Assembly (NCBI RefSeq): GCF_000426445.1
Contig: NZ_KE384526.1
Coordinates: 791,213-855,212, forward strand
Source: Brevibacterium album DSM 18261
GTDB lineage: Bacteria > Actinomycetota > Actinomycetes > Actinomycetales > Brevibacteriaceae
DNA length: 64,000 nucleotides
Reading direction: 5' to 3'
Shown here in pieces: positions 1-8,518 of this stretch. The notes below the pieces were generated by a model that saw only the letters and a program-made list of their open reading frames with translations, searched no databases and was not told the DNA's origin. Every line of letters starts with the position of its first letter. Position 1 is the first letter of the stretch. A program made the position numbers and the translations under genes.

Positions 1-104
1 CGCGGCAGGATCCGACGCAGCCGCGCCCGCGGCCCACCCGCGGCCGTCAGCAGCAGCCCCGCGCACACCAGCGCACAGATCAGCGCCAGGGCCGCGGCAC
101 TCAT
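1..104 (-). CDS. TadB-like secretion membrane protein, N-terminus only
   Basis: The ATG is at 102-104 and the frame runs off the left edge, so only 34 residues are visible. They form one hydrophobic helix (LALICALVCAGLLL) followed by an Arg-rich stretch. The start overlaps the stop of the upstream TadA ATPase gene (TCAT on the plus strand, an ATGA overlap), which implies translational coupling. In tad/type II-like loci the gene after the ATPase encodes the TadB platform protein of the inner membrane. I infer that identity from position; the short fragment itself does not prove it. Confidence 0.5.
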   Translation of the reverse strand, partial: MSAAALALICALVCAGLLLTAAGGPRARLRRILP

Positions 105-1375
105 GACCTCTCCTTCGCCGCGAAGGTCCTCTGCAGCCGGGCCACGCCCTCGGCGACGAAGCCGCCCTCCCTGCTCCACACCGGCTCCGTGCGCACCGTC
201 CCCTCCACGACGGACGGGACCGCCACCTCGGCGATGCCCCTGGCCTCCCGCATCGCGCCCGCTCCGGTCTCTCCTCCGGCGGAGCGCTCCCTCCCGGCGG
301 AGGCTCGCGGCCGCGCCGCTCCCGCGACTCGCACCGCTCCCCCGGTCTCCGCATCGCCCCGGCGCAGGTGGATGAGCAGGTCGAGCGCCGTCGCGGCCTG
401 GGCGTGGACGGCGGCCGGAGTCATCCCGGCGAGCGCGCCCAGTGCCTCCAGCCGTGCCGGCACCGCCGCGCACGTGTTCGCATGGAGGGTTCCGCAGCCG
501 CCCTCGTGCCCGGTGTTGAGGGCGGTGAGCATATCGCGCACCTCGGCCCCGCGGACCTCGCCGACCACGAGGCGGTCCGGGCGCATCCGCAGGGCATTCT
601 TCACGAGCGTGCTCATCGGCACCTCCCCGCTGCCCTCGACGTTCGCCTGCCGCGCGGCCAGCTGCACCACGTGCGGGTGCGTGATCACGAGTTCGCGCGC
701 ATCCTCGACGACGAGGAGGCGCTGGCTGCGGTCCGCGGCGGAGAGCATGGCGCCGAGCAGCGCCGTCTTCCCCGAACCGGTCCCGCCGGACACGAGGAAG
801 TTCGCCCTCCGCGCGAGCGTCTCCTCGAGCAGGGACGCAAGCGGTCCGGGCACGAACCCGTCCTCCCGCAGCTCGTCGAGGGTGAAGCCCCTGGCCCGCG
901 GGATGCGGAAGCTCATGACGGTGCATTCCCCGGACAGCGGCGGGATCACGGCGTTGAGCCGGGTTCCGTCCGGCAGGCGGACGTCGACGAGCGGTGCGGA
1001 GTCGTCGAGCCTCCGCCCGCCCGAGGCCGACAGGCGCACCGCGAGCGCGCGCACATCCGCCTCCGCGCCGAGGCTCAGCGGCACCTGCTCCAGACCTCCG
1101 CCGAAATCGGCCCACACCTCGTGCGGTCCGTTGACGAACACATCCGTGACCCCGGGCCGGTCGAGGAGCGGCTGCAGCGGGCCCGCGCCGGACAGCTGCG
1201 CCGTGAGCCGGCCGACGAGATCCAGCATCGCCGTCGATCCCAGCACCCTCCCTGTCCGGCGCACCGCCTGGGCGACGGCCGCATCGGTGACCGGTCCGGG
1301 GTGCTCGAGGAGGTCCTCCCGGACCTGGGTGACGAGCGCGGGGTCGAGCCATTCGCGCACCTCGCCGCCGGTCAC
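101..1375 (-). CDS. TadA/CpaF-family secretion ATPase
   Basis: Protein of 424 aa, GTG start at 1373-1375 overlapping the stop of the CpaE-like gene. It is a type II/IV secretion hexameric ATPase that powers assembly or export of tad-type pili at the cytoplasmic membrane. Visible motifs: an N-terminal helical domain; GPLQPLLDRPGVTDVFVNG typical of CpaF; Walker A GGTGSGKT near residue 197; an Asp box (VVEDARE); a Walker B/His region MRPDRLVVGEVRGAE and GHEGGCGTLHAN. The arrangement matches the actinobacterial 'helicase/secretion neighbourhood ATPase' (TIGR03819). Odd point: the C-terminal part (residues about 340-395) contains a Gly/Ala/Arg-rich disordered stretch. It sits in a minus-strand operon with the CpaE-like gene upstream and a TadB-like gene downstream. 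Confidence 0.9.
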   Translation of the reverse strand: MTGGEVREWLDPALVTQVREDLLEHPGPVTDAAVAQAVRRTGRVLGSTAMLDLVGRLTAQLSGAGPLQPLLDRPGVTDVFVNGPHEVWADFGGGLEQVPLSLGAEADVRALAVRLSASGGRRLDDSAPLVDVRLPDGTRLNAVIPPLSGECTVMSFRIPRARGFTLDELREDGFVPGPLASLLEETLARRANFLVSGGTGSGKTALLGAMLSAADRSQRLLVVEDARELVITHPHVVQLAARQANVEGSGEVPMSTLVKNALRMRPDRLVVGEVRGAEVRDMLTALNTGHEGGCGTLHANTCAAVPARLEALGALAGMTPAAVHAQAATALDLLIHLRRGDAETGGAVRVAGAARPRASAGRERSAGGETGAGAMREARGIAEVAVPSVVEGTVRTEPVWSREGGFVAEGVARLQRTFAAKERS

Positions 1376-2439
1376 AGCTCTCCCACCTCCTCGAACGCCC
1401 GGGAGGCGCCGCGCGAACGGCCCGATTCACCGGGGAACCATCCGCTCAGGAGCTCACCGGCCACCGCGCTCAGGCTCGAGCGCCGGGGTCCGAGAAGGCC
1501 CTCACCTCTGTCGGCCCGTGCGGCCAGGCCCCGGTCCTCGCGCATCTCGGCCAGGAGGCGCACCCCGATGGCCGAGGCGATGTCCCCGGCCGCTATCCCT
1601 CCCCGCTCCGGGGCCCTCACCACGATGCCGGTCCCGGCATGCACACCGCGCAGACGTGCGGCGACGCGAGCGGCCCCCACGGCCGCACGCACCCTGCCGG
1701 GCACCACGAGCACCAGATGGTGGCAGGCCCGCGCACTGTCGAGGGCCGAATGTCTCGGCAGGTCGACGACGACGAAGTCGAATGCCTGCTGGGCGGCGGC
1801 GAGGACGCTGTCGAAGACATCCGCGGAGTGCTCGGCGGCCGTCGTGCGGTCCCAGGAGAGGAGGGAGACGCCCTCCGCCTGCGGCAGCGCGTGCACGAGC
1901 GTGGAGGGCCGCAGCCGGCCCTTCGACTCCGCGAGATCCGGCCAGCGCAGGCCCGAGGCGGATTCCGCCCCCAGCAGCAGGTCGATGCCGCCGCCCAGAG
2001 GGTCGGCGTCGACGAGCACCGTGCGCAGGCCCTCCCGGCTCCCGCGCATCGCCAGCGCCGCGGCCAGGACCGAGGCACCGGCCCCGCCGCAGCCGGGAAC
2101 CACCCCGACGGTGGTGCCCGGTGCGACCGGCGGCTCCACTGCGGCGATCATCCGCTGCGAGAGCCACTCGGCGGCCTCCGGCAGAACTGCGACGTGTTCG
2201 GCGCCCACGCGTGCTGCGGCGGTCCATGCGTCCGCCGCGGAGGTGCCGATCAGCGCGGTGGGGGCGGTGATCCCCGCGGGCGGCAGGACGATGTCCTCGC
2301 CGAGCAGCACGAGGACAGCATCCTGCCAGCCGCCGCCGCTGGGTGCGAGGACGTCGAGCCTGATGCCCGCGCCGTCTGCGAGCGCGGCGCACTGCTCCAT
2401 GAGGCTGGGCAGCTGGGAGATGAGCGCGATGCGTGACAT
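1372..2439 (-). CDS. CpaE/Ssd-like MinD-family protein
   Basis: Protein of 355 aa; I start at the ATG at 2437-2439 (MSRIALISQLPSL) because the frame upstream is low-quality Arg/Pro sequence. It belongs to the actinobacterial CpaE-homologue group (TIGR03815; the M. tuberculosis relative is the septum-site protein Ssd, Rv3660c). It has an N-terminal receiver-like domain, then a deviant P-loop (VVPGCGGAGASVLAAALA) and a MinD-type core (VLVDADPLGGGIDLLLG; FVVVDLPR). The expected role is localising or organising the tad secretion machine, and possibly influencing division. The gene ends overlapping the GTG of tadA, so the two are co-transcribed. Its P-loop reads GCGGAGAS and lacks the signature KGG lysines of true MinD, as is common in this group. 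Confidence 0.8.
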   Translation of the reverse strand: MSRIALISQLPSLMEQCAALADGAGIRLDVLAPSGGGWQDAVLVLLGEDIVLPPAGITAPTALIGTSAADAWTAAARVGAEHVAVLPEAAEWLSQRMIAAVEPPVAPGTTVGVVPGCGGAGASVLAAALAMRGSREGLRTVLVDADPLGGGIDLLLGAESASGLRWPDLAESKGRLRPSTLVHALPQAEGVSLLSWDRTTAAEHSADVFDSVLAAAQQAFDFVVVDLPRHSALDSARACHHLVLVVPGRVRAAVGAARVAARLRGVHAGTGIVVRAPERGGIAAGDIASAIGVRLLAEMREDRGLAARADRGEGLLGPRRSSLSAVAGELLSGWFPGESGRSRGASRAFEEVGEL

Positions 2440-2621
2440 GGCCCCCACACTGCGCGGTGCACGCCCCGTGGTGAAGGGAGGAGACCGGGGCTGTGAACGC
2501 CGCGCGGGCGAACCACCGCGAATGTGACGCACAGTGAGCGCTCACGTTGGCATGCCTGTGACATTCAGTCAGCGCACCATGCGCGCGGCACGCGGAGCGG
2601 CGATCTGCCCGCGAAGACGAC
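2440..2621. promoter_or_regulatory. Upstream region of the tad operon with 12-bp palindrome
   Basis: This region between the CpaE-like start and the terminator of the next gene has no convincing gene. A perfect 12-bp palindrome, GTGAGCGCTCAC (2534-2545), lies about 95 nt before the CpaE-like start. Two TGTGAC motifs flank it (2523 and about 2557). The GAGCGCTC core resembles LacI-family operators. The half-sites GTGA/TCAC resemble Crp/GlxR sites, but the spacing is 4 and not 6. Regulator unknown. Confidence 0.35.
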
Positions 2622-2657
2622 TCCGCCCCGGCCGATGAGCTCATCGGCCGGGGCGGA
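2622..2657 (-). terminator. Perfect 36-bp palindrome, likely terminator
   Basis: Every base from 2622 to 2657 pairs with its partner about the centre 2639/2640 (core GATGAGCTCATC, outer arms TCCGCCCCGGCC). It lies 30 nt after the stop of the YGSQ-repeat gene. No T-run follows, as is usual for actinobacterial terminators. Confidence 0.7.
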
Positions 2658-2686
2658 ACGGGTGCGGCGCCGGGGCCGCGGCGGCC

Positions 2687-5410
2687 TCAGCCTCGCGTGA
2701 TGCCCTCCACGCTGTTGAGGTAGCCCTCGCGGCCGTGGGCGTCGCGGACCTTGAAGAAGGTGCCGTGATCCTCCAGCGCGAGGAACCACTCTCCCGGAGT
2801 CACCGTGAAGACCTCGAGGCCCGTCACGGCGTCGACGGCCGGACGGGGCTCCGGAACGGCGAACCAGAACATCTGCGTGGACGGTGCCTGCGGTTCGGCC
2901 TGCTGCGCGTACGAGACCTGAGCCGCGTTCTGTCCGTGTGCATCATGGCCGGATCCCGCGTGGCCCTGAGCCGCTGCGTCACCGTAGCCCTGTGCCTGCA
3001 GGGGGTTGAAGGCCTGCGTGGGCTCGCCCGAGACATCGGCCGCCTCGGCGACCGGTGCACCGGCCGCCTGCGTCGCATCCGGGTCGGAGCCGCCCGCGAC
3101 GGCCGCGCGATCAGAGTCCTGAACGGCCTCGGCGGCGTGATCGTGCTCCCCCGCCTTGAACCACTGCGTCGGCTCGTCCGGCGAATCGCCGGCCGGTTCC
3201 GCGCCGCGGACGCGGGTGCCTCCCGCAGAGGCCGGAGTCTCCTCCGCAGCGACCGTCGACTCACCCACAGCAGCCCCGGCCGCCTCCTGCTCGACGGGTG
3301 CCTCGCCCGACGCGGTCGCGGGATTGGCGAGTTCAGGCTCCTCTGCGGCGGCCCCCTCCGGCGTATAGCCGAAGACCGGGGCCGAGGCGGCCTCGTCCGT
3401 GCCCTGTGCGGAGCCGGACAGCGCATCCGGTACGGGGGTCCCGCTCTGCTGGACGTTCTCGGAATGCGATGCGCCCTCGGAGGCCTGTGCGCCCACGGCA
3501 TCCGGAGCGGTCTCGTGGAGCGGGGCCGGATCGCCGAACGCGCCCGCGGCGAAGGCCTGTGTGGGCTCGCTCTGCGAGTGCTGCGGCGCCTGCCCGGACT
3601 GAGCGCCCAGGTAGGTCTGGCCGTCGGCCGTGCTCGTGGTCTCGGCCGGGGCCCCGACCGGGCTGCTGCTCTCCGCCTCGCCGCCGGTCGCGGCGACGTT
3701 CGCCTCCGGTGCGAAGCCGCTCGCTTCCGGGGTGCCGTCCTGGGCCTGGAAGCCATGAGCGGTGCCCGGCTCCGAACCGTACTGCTGGGACTGGGAGGCA
3801 TAGGTCTGCCCCTGCGAGCCGTAGGCCGGTGCCGCGCCGTAGGCGTATTCGGCCCCCGCCGTGTGCGCGCCCGAGGCCTCTGCCCCGTACGCCTCCGGCT
3901 GCGAACCGTACTGCTCCGGCTGCGAACCGTACGCGGGCGCACTGCCGTAGGCGCCGGAATCCGTCGCCTGAGAGACATCGCCCTGGGCACCGAACTGCTG
4001 CGGCTGGGAGCCGTACTGCTGCCCCTGCGAACCGTAGGCCTGACCCTGGGAGCCGTACTGCTGCGGCTGGGAACCGTACTGCTGCGGCTGGGAACCGTAT
4101 TGCTGGGGCTGGGAGCCGTATTGCTGGGGCTGGGAGCCGTAGGCCTGCGGCTGCGAACCATAGGCCTGGCCCTGGGAGCCGTACGCTGCTGCACCCGCCG
4201 CAGCGGCACCCGCTCCCGCAGCGGCGCCGACACCCGCAGCACCCGCGAGGCCGGTGCCTGCCGCACCGGATGCCCGGGAGGCCGGGCGGGCCTTCGCATG
4301 GGCTGTGGTCTCAGGCCTCGCGGCGAACTCGGCGGCCATGAAGGGGAGGAAGGTGAAGACCCCGAAGAAGAAGGCGATGAGCGAGCCGAAGAACGCGAAG
4401 TACGCGCCCGCATGGAAGACCTGCGCCGTGGTGAGGATGTGCACCAGGTTCGCCGCGAACGAGACCGAGGTGAGCACGGAGATGACCTGATCGACGCTCA
4501 GCGACCCGATCCTCGCGGGGAAGCCCGTGACCACCTTCTGGAGCAGGGCGAGCACTCCTGCGATGAGAAGCGGCAGGACGCCGAGGAACAGCAGTCCCAC
4601 GTGGGTGAAGGTCCAGTGCCAGATCCAGCTGCCGCCGGGCGAGAAGCCGGAGAACGAGTAGCCGTAGAACGGCACGGCCATCGCCACGAGGGCGAACAGC
4701 GCCGAGACGAGGAGTGCGAGGTCGCGGATGCTCAGCGGACCCGCGACGGCACCGGGCAGCTTGGGCTTGGAGGGCGCGGCGCCGTAGCCCTGCTGCCCCT
4801 GCGCATATGCCTGCTGCGCATACGCCTGCTGGGCGTGGGCCTGCTGCTCGTATCCCTGAGGCGCGTAGGCCTGCGGGTCATAGCCCTGCTGGGCATACGC
4901 CTGCTGCGGCTGCGAGCCGTACGCCGGCTGCGGGTAACCTGCCTGGCCGGGGATCCCGGACTGCGCAGCCGCAGTCTGCGCACCGTAGGGATCCACCCCA
5001 TAGGCGCCCTGGTCACCGGCGGCGTAGCCGTGGTCAGCCGGCTGGCCGTAGCCGCCGCCCTGACCGTAGTCAGTGCCCTGACCGTAGTCGGCACCCTGGC
5101 CATAGCTTCCCGGCTGCGCACCATAGCCCTGCTCGCCCTGACCCGGCTGCGCACCGTAGCCGGGCTGCGAGCCGTACTCGGGCAGCGCACCGTAGCCGGC
5201 CCCGGTCCCGTACTGCTGTCCGCCCTGCTGGTCGCCGTAGACCGGCTGCGAACCGTACTGCGGCGCCTGCGGGCTGAGGCCCTGCCCGCCGAGATCCTGC
5301 CCGCCGGGGCCCTGCTGGCCGAGATCCTGCTGATCCTGCTGCCCGGAGGCGCCGTCCTGCCCCCACTGCTGGGGGCCCGAGCCGTGCTGGGGCTGGTTGG
5401 GCATGCTCAT
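2687..5410 (-). CDS. Large YGSQ-repeat membrane protein with C-terminal SH3-like end
   Basis: Protein of 907 aa; ATG at 5408-5410 preceded by AAGGAG. I do not recognise a named family. The N-terminal 220 residues are Gln/Gly/Tyr/Ala-rich with irregular YGSQ, YGQG and AYAQQ repeats. Then come four hydrophobic segments (about 225-365: LALLVSALFALVAMAV, VGLLFLGVLPLLIAGVLALL, VISVLTSVSFAANLV, FFGSLIAFFFGVFTFL). A second low-complexity block has tandem QPQQYGS heptads (plus-strand positions 4000-4200), followed by an acidic Ala/Glu/Thr-rich region to about 840. The last 60 residues (FWFAVPEPR...FLALEDHGTFFKVRDAHGREGYLNSV) look like a small beta-barrel or SH3-type fold. Four-helix cores with disordered tails occur in actinobacterial envelope proteins, so a surface or cell-pole role is possible but unproven. 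Monocistronic, divergent from acs. Confidence 0.75.
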   Translation of the reverse strand: MSMPNQPQHGSGPQQWGQDGASGQQDQQDLGQQGPGGQDLGGQGLSPQAPQYGSQPVYGDQQGGQQYGTGAGYGALPEYGSQPGYGAQPGQGEQGYGAQPGSYGQGADYGQGTDYGQGGGYGQPADHGYAAGDQGAYGVDPYGAQTAAAQSGIPGQAGYPQPAYGSQPQQAYAQQGYDPQAYAPQGYEQQAHAQQAYAQQAYAQGQQGYGAAPSKPKLPGAVAGPLSIRDLALLVSALFALVAMAVPFYGYSFSGFSPGGSWIWHWTFTHVGLLFLGVLPLLIAGVLALLQKVVTGFPARIGSLSVDQVISVLTSVSFAANLVHILTTAQVFHAGAYFAFFGSLIAFFFGVFTFLPFMAAEFAARPETTAHAKARPASRASGAAGTGLAGAAGVGAAAGAGAAAAGAAAYGSQGQAYGSQPQAYGSQPQQYGSQPQQYGSQPQQYGSQPQQYGSQGQAYGSQGQQYGSQPQQFGAQGDVSQATDSGAYGSAPAYGSQPEQYGSQPEAYGAEASGAHTAGAEYAYGAAPAYGSQGQTYASQSQQYGSEPGTAHGFQAQDGTPEASGFAPEANVAATGGEAESSSPVGAPAETTSTADGQTYLGAQSGQAPQHSQSEPTQAFAAGAFGDPAPLHETAPDAVGAQASEGASHSENVQQSGTPVPDALSGSAQGTDEAASAPVFGYTPEGAAAEEPELANPATASGEAPVEQEAAGAAVGESTVAAEETPASAGGTRVRGAEPAGDSPDEPTQWFKAGEHDHAAEAVQDSDRAAVAGGSDPDATQAAGAPVAEAADVSGEPTQAFNPLQAQGYGDAAAQGHAGSGHDAHGQNAAQVSYAQQAEPQAPSTQMFWFAVPEPRPAVDAVTGLEVFTVTPGEWFLALEDHGTFFKVRDAHGREGYLNSVEGITRG
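4000..4200 (-). repeat. Tandem 21-bp repeats encoding YGSQPQQ
   Basis: Inside the YGSQ-repeat gene. Near-identical 21-nt units (plus-strand unit about CTGCTGCGGCTGGGAGCCGTA) are repeated several times and encode consecutive YGSQPQQ heptads. Degenerate copies extend on both sides. The array is in frame, so length changes would alter the repeat number without a frameshift. Confidence 0.7.
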
Positions 5411-5693
5411 CGGTACTCCTTATTCCCCTGCCGATTTCGCAGGTGGTCTGCACGGTCGTCGCCCTTGTGCTCGTCCCATCATTGCACCTGTGCACCGGTC
5501 CGGTGCGTTCGTCACCGACCACTTCTTACGCAAATGTCAGCTGAGAGCCTCGCGCGCTCACCGACAGCCGACACGGACAGGTGGCTTGGCTCACTCGGTC
5601 AGGTAGTGTTTCTCGCGCAGACGGAAAAGTCTTCGTGCAGCCCCTCACAGACGCTGCGCGGACGCTCCATCGATGTAGCCGGAGGATTGATTC
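5411..5693. promoter_or_regulatory. Divergent promoter region between YGSQ gene and acs
   Basis: This 283-nt gap has no gene. It is less GC-rich than its surroundings (for example around 5410-5440 and 5520-5540) and must hold both promoters. TAGTGT at 5604-5609 is a possible -10 for acs, but no good -35 lies at the right distance. The acs Shine-Dalgarno GGAGG is at about 5681-5685. No convincing Crp/GlxR site (TGTGA-N6-TCACA) was found. Confidence 0.35.
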
Positions 5694-7631
<1,938 letters not shown>

Positions 7632-7689
7632 GACGACTGGGACGCCCGAGACGCCTGCGGCGGAGCCCGCGCCGCTGTCACCGATCGGC

Positions 7690-7731
7690 TCCGCACCGCT
7701 CTCCCCGGCACACGGGGCAGGGCGGTGCGGA
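7690..7731 (+). terminator. acs terminator hairpin
   Basis: Ten-bp outer stem TCCGCACCGC (7690-7699) pairs with GCGGTGCGGA (7722-7731). A second stem, CCCCG/CGGGG, sits inside. It lies about 60 nt after the acs stop. Confidence 0.7.
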
Positions 7732-7856
7732 ACAGGTCGGGGCGAGCCCGGGCAGACGTCCGAGGCCGGGCGCACGGGCGCGGTGCACGTGCGCTCAGCA
7801 GGCAGTAAGGTGGACGCAGTTGCACAACGTCACCGGCAAGCACGAAGGAGCCGTCA

Positions 7857-8264
7857 ATGGCTGAGAGGTCTATCTCCAAACTGATCGAGGACATCGGTGC
7901 GGATTCGCGTGCGCTCGCTCAGGAGGAGACCGCACTCGCCAAGTCCGAGGCGACCGAGGGTGCCAAGAACCTCGGCATCGGGGCAGGCCTGGCGATCGGT
8001 GCGCTGTTCTTCCTGTTCCTCTCCTCATTCATGGTCATGTTCACGCTGGCCGCGGCCTTCCACGAGGGCCTGGGCTGGGCATGGTGGCTGAGCTTCCTCG
8101 TGGTCTTCGCGATCCTCGTGGTGCTGGCGCTGATCCTCGTGGCGATCGCGATCCCGCTGTTCAAGAAGGGCAATCCGGTGCCCTCGCAGGCGATCCGGAG
8201 CGGTCAGTCCGCGGTCGCCGCGCTCAAGCGCGCACTGTCCAATCCGGGCGGCCCCCGCTACTGA
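7857..8264 (+). CDS. Phage holin superfamily III-type membrane protein
   Basis: Protein of 135 aa; ATG at 7857 with GAAGGAG 8 nt before it. Residues 1-45 are an amphipathic, charged helix (ISKLIEDIGADSRALAQEETALAKSEATEGAKN). Two transmembrane segments follow (about 48-75 and 82-108), then a basic C-terminal tail. This is the layout of the actinobacterial 'phage holin family protein' (Act_hol/DUF1469 type), a chromosomal envelope protein found widely in Actinobacteria and not a lytic phage gene here. There are no other phage genes nearby. Its biochemical role is not known. It is flanked by terminators on both sides, so it is probably monocistronic. Confidence 0.85.
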   Translation: MAERSISKLIEDIGADSRALAQEETALAKSEATEGAKNLGIGAGLAIGALFFLFLSSFMVMFTLAAAFHEGLGWAWWLSFLVVFAILVVLALILVAIAIPLFKKGNPVPSQAIRSGQSAVAALKRALSNPGGPRY

Positions 8265-8285
8265 GGCCCCCTCCGGCCGCCATTC

Positions 8286-8347
8286 CGGGCCGCGAGAGCT
8301 CACCCCGCCGCATCTTCCGCGCCGGCCGCGTGAGCTCTCGCGGCCCG
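8286..8347 (+). terminator. 18-bp stem palindrome after holin-like gene
   Basis: The left arm 8286-8303 (CGGGCCGCGAGAGCTCAC) and right arm 8330-8347 are perfect complements with a 26-nt loop. It sits 22 nt after the stop of the holin-like gene and well before phoX, so it is probably a terminator. It is one of many unusually long intergenic palindromes in this window. Confidence 0.7.
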
Positions 8348-8433
8348 TTCGTCTGCGCATCCCGTTCCGCCCCCGAGCCTGCAGGCCGTCGCTCCGCACA
8401 GGCACACCGCCCGCTCCCTCCGCTTCCCCTGCC

Positions 8434-8466
8434 GTTCACCCGGCGGTCGCATCTCCGTCCCCCTTC
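8434..8466 (+). promoter_or_regulatory. Candidate PHO box upstream of phoX
   Basis: GTTCACCCGGC (8434-8444) matches the 11-nt direct-repeat unit recognised by PhoP in Streptomyces (G-T/G-TCA-YYY-R-G/C). The next two 11-nt units, GGTCGCATCTC and CGTCCCCCTTC, are increasingly degenerate. The position, about 55-85 nt before the start of a secreted phosphatase, is what phosphate control would predict. Inference only. Confidence 0.4.
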
Positions 8467-8518
8467 CCTGAAACGGTGTGAGCGTCGCAGTCAGCACGCA
8501 GCCGTCGGAAAGGACGCC

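Noticed and set aside
7857-8264. Holin-like gene as evidence of a prophage
   Set aside because: No lysin, integrase, capsid or tail gene is nearby, and this family is chromosomal and widespread in Actinobacteria.
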